A stretch of 64,000 bases of DNA, taken from assembly GCF_905171775.1 (NCBI RefSeq), contig NC_053494.1, positions 201,475,998 to 201,539,997 on the forward strand, given 5' to 3'. The position numbers and the translations under genes are program-made. This DNA comes from Rana temporaria (taxonomy: Eukaryota; Chordata; Amphibia; Anura; Ranidae). Shown here one piece after another: positions 9,950 to 20,585 of the stretch (position 1 is its first letter; each line of letters opens with the position of its first letter). The notes beneath the pieces were generated by a model that was given only the letters and a program-made list of their open reading frames with translations, did no database searches and had not been told where the DNA came from.

Positions 9950-12900
9950 CTAATCTCCACGCCCCCCATATTCAATGTATGGAGTCCACGTCCTCCAATA
10001 CTCCTCCTCACGCTCTCTAAGACCCATAGTGAGATTTTCCATCAACTGGATCTCATTTATTCTGCTAAGCCATTGTGCCTTTGTTGGGGGGACCATGCTC
10101 TTCCATAAGATTGGTATACAGGCCTTCGCTGCTGTTAATAAATGTCTCAACAACGAATGCCTGTAATTTTCCAGTGACTGTGGGATGTCAAAGAGCAAGA
10201 ATGCTGAGGGTCTGTCTCCCAAATTTACCCCAGTGATCTCCCGAATAGTGTCTGATACCATCTCCCAAAATTCTTTTAGTTTTTGGCAACTCCAAAAAAT
10301 GTGTATCATGGTGCCTTCTTCTCTCTGACATCTCCAGCAAATTTTTGATGTGTTAGGGAAGATCCGATTCAATAACGTTGGTGTCCTGTACCACCTGGTC
10401 AATACTTTATATCCCCCCTCCTGGTATCTTGATGCAATTGACGCTTTATGTGTGAATAAAAAGATCTTGTTTTTCTGTTTCTCTGAAAACTTTATGCCCA
10501 GCTCCCTTTCCCATGCCTGTATGAAGATTAGTTCTTGAGGCGCGCTTGATTCAATCAGTAGATTGTACATATATGATAGCATGTGTCGCTTTGGTTCTTT
10601 TTTTAAACAGATTTCTTCGAATTTCGACGGTGCTCCTATATCTTCCTCTCGGATTTTCAACGATCCTAAAAAGGCTCTCAGCTGATTTCGTCTCCATAAA
10701 TCTATATCCTCCCCGTATGCCTGCTCCATCTCTTCGTTATTCATCACATGATTGTCTATCATAAAGTGTGTCAATCTACTGATTCCCTTCCGTCTCAAGT
10801 TTTTAAAACATCGGTCTTTCAGACCAGGCTCAAAGCTCGGGTTACCCAGAATGGGTGTCAAGGGACCCATGTATTTCAACAGTTTTGTTTTCTTAGCGAT
10901 CTTTCTAATCACTCTAAGTGTAGCATTTATCATTGGGTGTTTTTTTACGCCCTGAGGTGTTTTGCTTTCTGCTATCCATGCCAGCCCCTCCAATGGGATA
11001 CAACACACCTCACGTTCCATATTAACCCATGGTTTGTCTTCCTGTTGTGTGCACCAGTCCGCTATACGGGCTAAGTGCGAGGCATCGTAATAACCCATTG
11101 GGTCGGGGAGTCCAACTCCCCCCTTTTCTTTAGTTAGGCTCAATATGTTCCTCCGCACTCTTGGATGTTTTCCTGCCCATATAAACTTCATAAATCTGAT
11201 TCTCATTTCTCTCAGAAATCCTGGCGGTATTTTTATTGGTAAGGTCTGAAACAGATAGAGTATTCTTGGCATCACGTTCATTTTTACTATGTTTATTCTG
11301 CCGAACCAAGAGAAAATTTCTTTGTCCCACTTTTGCAGATCAAGTTTTATTTGTTTTATCAGAGGAGCAAAATTTAGTTCGAAAATCCTACTTAACTTCT
11401 TTGGTATCTTAGTTCCTAGATAATTTACATGGGAGTCTGTCCATTTGAAAGGGAAGTTAGCTACTAGTTGCTGTTTCAACCGACTATCTACCTCCACTCC
11501 CATCGCCTCCGACTTATTGTAATTGATTTTAAAATTAGATATTTCCCCGTATCTTTTTATTTCTGCTAATAAGCATGGTAACGATGTTGTTGAGGCGGTT
11601 ATTGTAAACAGTAGATCGTCGGCGTATGCAGCCACCTTGTATTCTTCCCCCTTACCTCGTAACCCCTTTATGTCTGTGTTTGCTCTGATTACTCTCAGAA
11701 ATGGTTCCAAAGAAAGAATAAATATAATAGGGGAGAGAGGACAACCCTGTCGGGTTCCATTCTGGATGGGGAAAGTATCTGATTTTATCCCGTTTACTTT
11801 CACCCTAGCCGTAGGGCAAGAGTAAAGACTTGTGATCCAGTTCTGTAACCCCCTCCCTAGTCCTATGTGTTGCAGTATGGCTTTTATAAATCCCCAATCC
11901 ACCCTGTCAAAAGCTTTTTCCGCATCTGCCGATATGAGAGTTAGTGGTTTATTAAGTTGTTGGGCTAGGTGTATTGTACTTAAGATTCTTTGGGTATTTT
12001 CTCTACCTTCCCTGCCCGGCGTGAACCCAACCTGGTCCGCATGTATCAGGGTGGGTATGTACGTCAGTATTCTATCGGCCAATATCCTCGCCAGGATTTT
12101 TACATCCACATTTAGCAAGGATATTGGGCGATAGCTTGCGCATTGAGCTGGATCCTTCCCTTCCTTGGAGATTACTGCTATTTCTGCCATTAAAGTTTCC
12201 ACCAACATCCTCTGTCCGTCGCGGATTGAGTTATAGGCCGCAATAAAGTTCGGAGCCAGCTTTTCAGCAAAGGTTTTATAATACCGTAATGTGTACCCGT
12301 CAGGGCCTGGTGCCTTTCCTAATTTTAAAGATCTAAGGGCTCCTAGAAACTCCTCTGTTGTGATCGGGCCATCTATTTTCTCTGCATTCTCTGTTGTTAT
12401 ACTAGGCATCCCTGATGCCTTTAAATATTCTTTTATCTTTTCTTCTCTGTCAGAGATTTTTGTCCTTGGTATTTGTTTATCCAGTTGATAGAGATTTAGG
12501 TAGTAGTCTCTAAATGCTCCCGCTATTTGTTGTGTAGATCTGACCACCTCATCCCCTTGAATTTTAATTTTTTCAATACGATTCCTAGCTTTTGTCTCTT
12601 TGAGTGCATTTGCCAACAGTCTGCTGGGTTTATTCCCGTACTCATAGTATGCTCTTTTACATCTACTCAATTTAGCTTTCGCCTTCTCTGTTAGCATAAG
12701 GTTCAGTTTTTCTCGAAGACTGGTCAGCTTTTCCTCCAGCTGCTGTGTCTGCGTTTTTTTATGTGCTACTTCCAACGTTCGGATCTCTCCCAGCAGAGTA
12801 TCAAGTTTGGCACCCAAAGAGCGTTTTCTATGTGTTCCTAATGATATGAGCACACCTCTCAGATAACACTTATGTGCTTCCCATGTATACATTGGTCTTG

Positions 12901-13741
12901 TTTCCTCCCGATCATTGATAGCAAAGAAGGTATCTATCTCCCGTGCTAGCTGCTTCTCATATGCTGGGTCTTTTAAAAGAGTCTCATTTATTTTCCAGTT
13001 CCACCCACACGGACTCCTCTCTCCCCATTCTATGCAACAGTTAATGGGCGCATGGTCAGATATGGTGAATGACCCTATTGAGGCATCTCGCAAACGGGAG
13101 AGGATATTCTGGTCAACAAAAATGTAGTCGATTCTCGTATATGTCTTGTGTTTAGCAGAAAAGAAACTGTAATCTTTGTCGTGTACATGCATAGTCCTCC
13201 AGCTGTCCACTAACTGCGCATCATGTAACATACGTTTTGCTTTACGTAGTTTTATATTGGATATATGGGATATACCCTTTGATACATCGAGTGACGGTTC
13301 CAGAGCTATATTTAGGTCTCCCCCTAAGATTAGAGCCCCTTCTTTGTTTTGTTGTATAATTTCCAAGTATCTTTCTAACGCGGAGATGGGGTTGTCATTA
13401 GGTAAATATAGGTTTACCATGGTAACCTTTTGCTCCCCCATAACTCCCTTTACTATCAACATCCGCCCTTCTTCATCCGTTATTACGTCGGATACCTTCC
13501 ATGTCATTTGTTTTGAGAGCATGATTGTCACTCCATTTGCCTTAGATGTCTGTGAGGCGCCATGATAAACTGTTGGAAACCTATGGTTTCCCAATTTTGG
13601 GATCTTATCCTTTCTGAAATGAGTCTCTTGCAAAAAAATTACTTGAGCCTTAATTCTGTAAAGTTCCGCCATTAATTTTGAGCGTTTTTCTGGGCTATTT
13701 AGGCCCTTTACGTTATATGAGGTAAAATTAGTTGTATCCAT
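9950..13741 (-). CDS. L1 ORF2 protein: endonuclease and reverse transcriptase
   Basis: 1263 residues, a normal length for an L1-type ORF2. The APE-like endonuclease domain (about 1-235) shows N10 in SYNVKGLNS, E39 in LQETH, D142 and N144 in GGDLNI, D205 in RIDYIFVD, and SDH with D229/H230. The reverse transcriptase domain (about 470-760) shows LGKAPGPDGY, the first catalytic aspartate at 606 in SADAEKAFD, GTRQGCPLSP near 662, and YADD at 706-709. A C-terminal Cys/His knuckle begins CWRCQREEGT and includes HIFWSC. ORF2 proteins nick target DNA and prime reverse transcription of their own RNA. All catalytic residues are present with no frameshift or stop. The start at 13741 is the first ATG and gives the expected N-terminal endonuclease strand. 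Confidence 0.93.
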   Translation of the reverse strand: MDTTNFTSYNVKGLNSPEKRSKLMAELYRIKAQVIFLQETHFRKDKIPKLGNHRFPTVYHGASQTSKANGVTIMLSKQMTWKVSDVITDEEGRMLIVKGVMGEQKVTMVNLYLPNDNPISALERYLEIIQQNKEGALILGGDLNIALEPSLDVSKGISHISNIKLRKAKRMLHDAQLVDSWRTMHVHDKDYSFFSAKHKTYTRIDYIFVDQNILSRLRDASIGSFTISDHAPINCCIEWGERSPCGWNWKINETLLKDPAYEKQLAREIDTFFAINDREETRPMYTWEAHKCYLRGVLISLGTHRKRSLGAKLDTLLGEIRTLEVAHKKTQTQQLEEKLTSLREKLNLMLTEKAKAKLSRCKRAYYEYGNKPSRLLANALKETKARNRIEKIKIQGDEVVRSTQQIAGAFRDYYLNLYQLDKQIPRTKISDREEKIKEYLKASGMPSITTENAEKIDGPITTEEFLGALRSLKLGKAPGPDGYTLRYYKTFAEKLAPNFIAAYNSIRDGQRMLVETLMAEIAVISKEGKDPAQCASYRPISLLNVDVKILARILADRILTYIPTLIHADQVGFTPGREGRENTQRILSTIHLAQQLNKPLTLISADAEKAFDRVDWGFIKAILQHIGLGRGLQNWITSLYSCPTARVKVNGIKSDTFPIQNGTRQGCPLSPIIFILSLEPFLRVIRANTDIKGLRGKGEEYKVAAYADDLLFTITASTTSLPCLLAEIKRYGEISNFKINYNKSEAMGVEVDSRLKQQLVANFPFKWTDSHVNYLGTKIPKKLSRIFELNFAPLIKQIKLDLQKWDKEIFSWFGRINIVKMNVMPRILYLFQTLPIKIPPGFLREMRIRFMKFIWAGKHPRVRRNILSLTKEKGGVGLPDPMGYYDASHLARIADWCTQQEDKPWVNMEREVCCIPLEGLAWIAESKTPQGVKKHPMINATLRVIRKIAKKTKLLKYMGPLTPILGNPSFEPGLKDRCFKNLRRKGISRLTHFMIDNHVMNNEEMEQAYGEDIDLWRRNQLRAFLGSLKIREEDIGAPSKFEEICLKKEPKRHMLSYMYNLLIESSAPQELIFIQAWERELGIKFSEKQKNKIFLFTHKASIASRYQEGGYKVLTRWYRTPTLLNRIFPNTSKICWRCQREEGTMIHIFWSCQKLKEFWEMVSDTIREITGVNLGDRPSAFLLFDIPQSLENYRHSLLRHLLTAAKACIPILWKSMVPPTKAQWLSRINEIQLMENLTMGLREREEEYWRTWTPYIEYGGRGD

Positions 13742-14189
13742 TTTAATTTTTTATATTAATCTCTTCCCTTCCCCTTCTTTCCCCTCTCTTCCCCCTACCT
13801 CCCCCCGCCCCACTCCGAGTCCAGTCCCTCCTCTATTGTCCGAGAACGTAGGCCAAGACTCCCAGAAATTCCGTAAGGAGGGTCTGGGGTCCCCAGGAGG
13901 GGGAGAGGCAAGAGGGAGAGGGGGGGTGGGAGGAGAAAGGAGGAGAGAGCCTCACGGAGGAGAGGGGGAAAGAGAAGAGAAAAAAAAAAAAAAAAAAAAA
14001 AAACCCTATCCCGTCCCTCGGGAGCTGGTCCCTCGTCCGAGTTCCCGAGTAGTTTATTTCCTTCTCTTTTTTTTCCCTTCTTGTCTCCAACCAGTCAGTC
14101 CCTAATGATCTATTGACCCGCAGGACACCCTGCTAAAAGCAGTGGTAACGGAGACGAAGAAAAAGAGGAAAAAAAAAAAGAAAAGTGAG

Positions 14190-14226
<37 letters not shown>

Positions 14227-15225
14227 CCACCCCTTAAACGCCTCCGGCTTTCCTCCTCTTGGAGGAGAGGCGCTTACAAATGGGGAGAGTGTATATGCAG
14301 TGCTAAGTGTGAGGTGCCTCTGGAGCCCCCCCCACGCTTATCCGCGCGCATCCTTCCTAAATTACTTTATCTTGGGCTTACTCACCCCTTACTCACCCCT
14401 TCCCAAAGAAACACGAGAAAAAAGAGAAAAAGACAGAAAGAAAAAAAAAAAAAAAAAAAAAAGACACACGGAATCCCATGCCTATTCACTGTTAAACATT
14501 TGTAAAGCTAGCTTTTAGTCAAGTTATGCATTTAAACCGAATATCATATAATTTCCAGACCCCCCTAGTTTAGCGGATATAGTGTCCCACGGATATGAAT
14601 CTGGAACATCCTTATTAATATTAATACATAGTACATTCATTGAGTGGATGCACAGAAGTACACACAGAGGGCACACCCCCAAAAAAAAAGAGAGGAAAAA
14701 AAAAAAAAAAAATAATAAGTATAAGTCTTCCCTCCCCTTTAACCAGTCCGTTCCCTAATCTGTCTCATATCTCCTTCTCAGTTCAAATATCTCTACTAGT
14801 GTACTGTGCGATAATGAGTGCCTAACAGACTGCTTGACATTATACCTGTTATCCATCGTCGTCCATCATCCCCGAGGGAAATTCCCTACCGGGGGGTGGG
14901 GGACGACAGTAGGACGCTCCTTGTTTTGACTTATGCCTTTTTAAAAAAAAATCTAAATACAGAATATCCAAAAAAAATATACGATACAATACCCCTGTAT
15001 TTATATCATACCTGGTTCCTATACATAATTCCTTTCCTTGAACCGAGGACCCTCTTACCCCTAAACCCTTTATCCCCCATTACCTTACCCCCCACCCTTA
15101 ATTGTATCTACTTATCCACATTGGTGTGTAGGTGTGATTAGTATACATGTTTAATATAGTATACGTATATGTGAACATATGTTGTAAGCAAAAAGGAAAA
15201 AAGAATTTTTGCTCTCCACTCTCTC

Positions 15226-15258
<33 letters not shown>

Positions 15259-15564
15259 TGGGACTTTTGCCTCCGCATTCAAGTGTATTGTGTTTTTTTT
15301 TGTGTATTGAATCTGTGATGTATTTTCCCTATCATGTCTCTACCCCCCCTCCCCCCCTCCTTCCCCAATTTAATTCCTTTGCCCCACTCTGAAAAAAAAA
15401 AAAAAAAAAAAATAGTACCCCCTCACAGCAATGCGAACCCCTCCCTTATCCCTCTATTGGTCCTCAGCACAAGGAGAGAAAAAATAAATAAAAAGACAAA
15501 AACAAACTTTGCCACCAATTTCACAGCAATTTTCAGAACCATTTTCATATCATATCATATTATA

Positions 15565-15617
<53 letters not shown>

Positions 15618-16165
15618 TAGAAAAAAAAATACCACCCACCCCAGGGAGGTCAAGGGTGAGGGGAACATGGAGGGGAACATCCAGCTCCATACTAAGCTAC
15701 TATCCTCTGTTTAGTCTTCCATAATTACTAACATAATTCATTAATCCATAATCAACAATTTAGTGTTTATTGATTTAGTATTTTTGTCATTTTGCTGCTC
15801 TACTGTATATATTTTTTTTTTTTGTATACCTTTAGTGCTACCCTTTTTGTTTCACCTGTGCCCCTGGTCTCCCTAAACAACCTTGACCTCTTCCCCAATA
15901 CCTCCCTCTCCCCTCCCCTCCCCCTTCCCTCCCTGGGAAGAAAGAGAGAAAAAAAAAAAAAAAAAAAAAATCGTCCGCTCTCAAAAAAAAAAGTCCTTCT
16001 GAAAAAAAAAGCTATCCATTGTCCTTGGGGATTTATTATCTCTTCAGACGCTTTCCTTAGATCCGGCTTCTACTTCTGTCCTTTCTTTCTTTTCTTCTGT
16101 TCCCTTATACCCCTATGCCTCCCATGGCTCTCATAGTATTTATATGTGTTCCCATTATGGGAAGT
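13742..16165 (-). other. L1 inter-ORF spacer with repeated homopolymer runs
   Basis: About 2.4 kb with no credible ORF. On the plus strand it has at least eight poly-A runs (near 13980, 14190, 14440, 14700, 15230, 15395, 15570 and 15950), each next to C/T-rich sequence. On the L1 sense strand these are poly-U tracts followed by U/C-rich then G-rich sequence; at 15935-15972 the order is poly-U, cucucuuucuucccag, then ggaggg, which resembles a splice acceptor. Open frames called here are homopolymer artefacts. Confidence 0.7.
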
Positions 16166-17374
16166 CTATGTGGGGGCTCTGTCCATTGTCGTGGGCAACT
16201 CTAGCCAGTTAGGGATATCAATAGGCTCTGTTCTTAGGAACTGGAAGAGTTCTGCTAATTGGGCTGGGGACCTCAAATTAAAACTCTGACCTTCTTTCTT
16301 TACAATAACTGCCAAAGGGTAGCCCCATCGGTATGTTGCTTCCTTAGACCGTATTAGTTCCAATAAAGGTTTTAACAACCGTCGCCTCCATTTTGTTTGT
16401 CCACAGAGATCAGGAAAAATCTGTATGTTACTGCCCTCCCATTTTATTACTCCTTCTTTCCATGCAATTCGCATTATTTCCTCTTTGATCCTGAAGAAAT
16501 GTATCCTACATACTACGTCTCTGGGACTCAGCTGGGCCAAATGTCGCGTGATAGGCACCTTGTGAACCCGATCTAGCTCGATCGGTGTATCTGGGGGATT
16601 TTTCAAAACATGATTTAGCATGCCTGTAACCATTTCACGCAAATCGGATCCCTCCAGACCTTCAGGGACCCCCTTTATTCGAATATTGTTCCTTCTGCTT
16701 CTGTCCTCAGCTTCTTCCGTACGTAATTGTAATATGGCTAACTGCTGGTACTGTCTCTTTAATTCTTCCTCCATGTTCGTCATTCTGTGCCCAAATATAC
16801 AACTCTGCTCTTCCAAACTGTTTATTCTGAGCTCCCCCCTCTCCACTCCAGAGCGTACCTCCTCTATTTCACCCCTCAATGCCCCCGTTATACTGTCCGT
16901 CAGTATCAGTATGTCCTCCTTCATGGGGAGTGCCTGTATAAGTGCACTGAGCTTCCTGAGGTCTAGTACAGCTTCATTTTCACTCTCCATAGTCTGTGTG
17001 TCTTTCGTGCTCAAGAGACATACCTTTGTTTCCCCTGCCTTCATTGTGGGTGTTTCAGCATCGGGTTCAGGCTGCCCTCCCCCTCTCCCTCTAGACATAC
17101 CTCCAGCCTGCGTGGGCATCACTGCTGGGGCTTGGGATGAAACATCCGATGAGACTTCCGATAATGAGTCCCGCCTCCCAGCCATGTCAGGCGCTGCGTC
17201 CGCGATGTCTATAGCAGCAACGGTATCTGTGGTATGTTCAGCACTCACCGCACCCACAGCGTCCGTTTGCAGCAGCGGTTCTTTCTTAGCCTTGAGGTAC
17301 CGGGTGATGTACGCGTGGGTTGCTAAGTTCGTTGCGCCTGCACTCCTTCCTGCGCTCTTCCCTCTACGCGACAT
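16166..17374 (-). CDS. L1 ORF1 protein: coiled-coil, RNA-binding chaperone
   Basis: 402 residues. The N-terminal ~160 residues are low-complexity and basic/serine-rich; about 165-225 is predicted by eye to be a coiled coil (heptad-like LEEQ, MEEELKRQ, LRTEEAEDRS). The hallmark RRNNIRIKGVPEG at about 228-239 opens the RRM domain, followed by a C-terminal domain to 402 with RSPAQLAELFQFLR. L1 ORF1 proteins trimerise and coat L1 RNA. The ATG at 17374 lies about 105 bases inside the element end and no earlier in-frame start is needed. It is intact. The opposite-strand frame at 16620-17381 is a shadow. Confidence 0.9.
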   Translation of the reverse strand: MSRRGKSAGRSAGATNLATHAYITRYLKAKKEPLLQTDAVGAVSAEHTTDTVAAIDIADAAPDMAGRRDSLSEVSSDVSSQAPAVMPTQAGGMSRGRGGGQPEPDAETPTMKAGETKVCLLSTKDTQTMESENEAVLDLRKLSALIQALPMKEDILILTDSITGALRGEIEEVRSGVERGELRINSLEEQSCIFGHRMTNMEEELKRQYQQLAILQLRTEEAEDRSRRNNIRIKGVPEGLEGSDLREMVTGMLNHVLKNPPDTPIELDRVHKVPITRHLAQLSPRDVVCRIHFFRIKEEIMRIAWKEGVIKWEGSNIQIFPDLCGQTKWRRRLLKPLLELIRSKEATYRWGYPLAVIVKKEGQSFNLRSPAQLAELFQFLRTEPIDIPNWLELPTTMDRAPT

Positions 17375-17479
17375 CAGCTGATCGAGAAGGGGTATGTACA
17401 GCCTGCTTTAGCCAGTCCTTCCGATGGATACGCGCGGCGTTCTCGCTGGGGGCTCCTCTCTCACCTCCTCACTCCGCCA
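17375..17479 (-). promoter_or_regulatory. L1 5' UTR, presumed internal promoter
   Basis: The element begins TGGCGGAGTGAGGAGGTGAG on the minus strand directly inside the target duplication. L1 elements use an internal promoter at this position; no specific factor sites were identified. Its presence shows the copy is not 5'-truncated. Confidence 0.55.
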
Positions 17480-17487
17480 TGCGTTTG

Positions 17488-17978
17488 TGAGTGAGGCAGA
17501 GGGTCTTGAATGTAACCCGGTCCTTCATGGCTAGCCAATGGAGGGACCTCAGGGACGGGGTGATTGATTCCCAGTTTTTTTTTCCCCCATTACCAGTCTG
17601 GCTGCTGTGTTCTGGACGATTTGTAGACGCAAAATTTGTTATTTGGGTAGTCCGAGGTAGAGGGAGTTTGCGTAGTCGAGTCAGGAATTGCTGATTGTTC
17701 CAACTACTACTGCTTTGTCCTCTTGCGGGATGAGTCTACGCAGCAGGCGGAGAAGGTAGTGAGATACACTGTGACTACATTGGGTGGTGTCCCATCTCTG
17801 GTATGTTTACCGCTATGGTGTTTGATGTGAAGACAGGTTTACGTTCGTAAATCAATCCCACATTTTTAGTTTCAAGCCAGCTCCCATGTATGTTCAATGA
17901 CAGGTGTACTTTAGAGTGGACCAGTACTGGTGAGCTTTGTGCTGTAAAGAGGAGTATAACGAGTTCAGGTGTGGTAGT
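17488..17978. repeat. Right part of the repeat split by the L1
   Basis: Continues the repeat at 9115-9582: text such as ctagccaatggagggacctc and gtagtcgagtcagg is typical of an interspersed family that I recognise by style but cannot name. Confidence 0.4.
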
Positions 17979-17985
17979 ACCTAGG

Positions 17986-18045
17986 GCAATGATGGCGAAC
18001 CATGTATTTCCAAAACATCTAGGGTGCCAAGGTTCGCCATCGCTG
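17986..18045. mobile_element. 60-bp hAT-like mini-palindrome
   Basis: Ends gcaatgatggcgaacc and ggttcgccatcgctg are inverted. The 7-mer acctagg flanks both sides (17979-17985, 18046-18052). Confidence 0.65.
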
Positions 18046-18052
18046 ACCTAGG

Positions 18053-19119
18053 TTAACAGGAAAAAGCACTTGTACTTACACAATTCTCTGCTCCTCCTGT
18101 GCTGCAAGACTGGTCCTGCTTTGGCTGTGAGGGTGCCGAGGAACCGCCCAGCACTTGCCAATAGGTGAGCACTGACTGCTTGAGCAGCTGAGGATCGAGT
18201 ATGTAAAAGTGCTTCTCCTGTCCCGGACACGGCGGATGACCTGAGCAGGAAGGGGGTGAAAGTGCCCGGTATTGAAGTGGTTAAAACATATTCTACCATC
18301 TATAGCCACTTGTGGACCACCAACTGTTCATTTACTGTGGCAGGGCAGCCGGATCATGTACTTAGTATGTGATCTGACACTTCTGGTTCACACACAGCGG
18401 GAGCCCAGTGGCGGGTACAGCGGACTCAATGTCTACCAGCACCCGCCGATTACACGGGCAGATTGTCGTTCTGTGAGAAGGGAAGGTATTAATCCTGTGT
18501 TCCTGCAATGTGGGATCTTTGCCTTCCTCTAGTCAAATCGCCTCCCACACAGTGAGAAAGCGCAGGCTAGGCGCACAGTTAACCCTTTGATCGCCCCCGA
18601 TGTTAGCCCCTCCCTTGCCAGTGACAGTGCATATTTTTCGCACTGATCATTGTATTAGTGTCACTGGACTCCAAAAAAAAGTGTCAGTTGTTAGATTTGT
18701 TCACCGCAATATTACAGTCCCACTATAAGTCGCTTATCGCCGCCATTACTAGTAAAAAAAGAAATCATTTCCCATATTTGTAGATGCTCTAACTTTTGCG
18801 CAAACTAATCAATATACGCTTATTGCAATTTTTTTTTTAACAAAAAATATGTAGCTGAATACATATTGGCCTAAACTGATGAATACATTTTTTTTTAAAT
18901 ATCTATTTTTGGATGTGTATTATAGCCGAAAGTAAAAATATTTATTTTTTCAACATTGTCGCTCCTTTTTTGTTTATAGCGCAGAGGTGATCAAATGCCA
19001 CCAAAAGAAAGCTCTATTTGTGGGGCGATTGTCAGTTAAAGCGAAACAGTGCCATATCGCAAAAAATTGCCTGGTCCTTAAGGGGGGGGGGGGGGCGCAA
19101 ATCCTTCTGAAGTGGTTAA
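18053..19119 (+). repeat. Remnants of the long TTAA family
   Basis: One end gtattgaagtggttaa (18269-18284) and a second body ending at TTAA 19116-19119 are visible. The body carries the family's shared module: ccaccaaaagaaagctctat near 19000 and gtcagttaaagcg near 19032. The pieces seem to be two overlapping copies; exact borders are uncertain. Confidence 0.6.
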
Positions 19120-19722
19120 AGCAGAAAGTAAACTTTTTTTTTCCCCCCTCAAAATTGTCATTTTTCTTTTTTTATTTATAGCTCAAAAAATACAAAAACA
19201 GGTGATCAAATACCACCAAAAGAAAGCTCTATTTGTGGGGGGGGGGAATTACACAGGGTACAGTGTTGCATGACCGCGCAATTGTCAGTTAAAGTAATGC
19301 AGTGCCGTTCAGCAAAAAAATGCCCTGTTCATGAAGGGGGGTAATCTTGCAGGGGTCAAGTATTTAAGCAGCCAAAAAACAAAAGAAAAAAAAACAGGAA
19401 TAATTATTACTGGAAGCAGCTGGTGTGAAAAATAATTTATGTCCACAAGATGGCGATCAATCACCACACAATTGTGATTTTTTGCCTCTGAAGCTAGAGT
19501 TCACCCAACTCCACAATGCTCTGGTGGAGAATCAGTCTTTGTCAATTTAAATACAGAGACCTGAAAGATTCACCTGCAGAGAATGTTTGCTGAGTGGCAG
19601 ATTCACTGCTTTAAAATATATATATTTTTTCACTCCAATCGTGTACTGGTCACAGCTAAAGTCCGGCTGAATGCTGGCTGGAGTTGCAAGGCAGCGATGT
19701 GAAGAGGAGTCGGTTAGGACAT

Positions 19723-19766
<44 letters not shown>

Positions 19767-19985
19767 TATACACACATATACACACGTCCCAATGTAAATC
19801 TGTTCAGGAAGGTGAAATCATCATCCCTCTTTCACTACTAGGTGGATCAGTGAGCTGGATTACCTGTGTCCCTATGAGATATCTTAATACTTCTCTCCCT
19901 ACAGGCCTGTTCCAGGGGGGCAGCTCAGTAAACCTATAATCGTGTATTGGTTTCTTAAACCTTGTTTTGGTGTATAGCTGGTTGT
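19120..19985. other. Repeat fragments and TA/CA microsatellite
   Basis: Another partial copy of the shared TTAA-family module lies at about 19200-19340. A (TA)n(CA)n microsatellite covers about 19722-19785. Nothing else was recognised. Confidence 0.55.
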
Positions 19986-20122
19986 GATCAGCCATAACAT
20001 TATGACCACTGACGGGTAAAGTAATAACCTTTATTATCTTGTTACAATGGCAGCTGATACTGGGTAGGATATAATATGCAGCGAATGAACATGTTAGAAG
20101 AGAAAAGCCATATTCTAGTGAG

Positions 20123-20544
20123 CAGGGCTCAAGTCCTGTTGGAACGGAGTTCCTGCACTTTTTTCACAGCAGGAACTCAGTTCCCTTTGCAGGACTAGAG
20201 CAGCCGAGCCGCCCGAGCCAATCCTTCACTAAGCGGCGATGCCCAGCTCCAGTCACTGTCAGGGGCAGGCGAACCTTAGTAATCCTTTATGTTACTGGCC
20301 GCTTCCTGTATATAGGATTCATCACGGGTATTCCATCACTTCCTCGATGCCGCAATGTCTCCTGGGAGCTTTTGTCATTGTTCCCAGGAGACATTGCGGA
20401 GGTCTGCCGCGAGTTATCGTGGGATTTAGAAAGAACTTGCGGTTTAGTAATTATGCATATGAGCGTATCATTTTTTTTTTTGGTGGGGGAGTGGATCTTG
20501 GGTGGGAGTTCCCACACTTTTTTTTCCCCAGGACTTGACCGCTG
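20123..20544. mobile_element. hAT-like element
   Basis: It starts CAGGGCTCAAGTCCTG and ends CAGGACTTGACCGCTG. Flanks ctagtgag (20115-20122) and atagtgag (20545-20552) match at 7 of 8 positions. The interior holds a palindrome around ccgcaatgtctcctgggag. Related to 6991-7272. Confidence 0.75.
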
Positions 20545-20585
20545 ATAGTGAGATACTGTAGGTCACTGCACACCCTGGATATATA

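Larger units (their letters stand above)
9591..17479 (-). mobile_element. Full-length L1-type LINE, both ORFs open
   Basis: A 7.9-kb element on the minus strand: 105-base 5' UTR, ORF1 (16166-17374), a 2.4-kb spacer, ORF2 (9950-13741), a ~360-base 3' UTR and a short TAAATAAA-type tail. It is flanked by the direct repeat tgcgtttg (9583-9590 and 17480-17487; one more t also matches). ORF1 encodes an RRM-type L1 ORF1 protein and ORF2 an APE endonuclease plus reverse transcriptase, which places it in the L1/Tx1 clade. Both frames are uninterrupted and the 5' end is present, so it could be recent and possibly mobile. The spacer is much longer than in mammalian L1. Confidence 0.9.

Noticed and set aside
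14185..16136. Lysine-rich small frames in the L1 spacer
   Set aside because: Generated by poly-A runs; no conserved domain.
16620..17381. 253-codon frame opposite L1 ORF1
   Set aside because: Antisense shadow of the intact ORF1, whose RRM and coiled-coil signatures are convincing.
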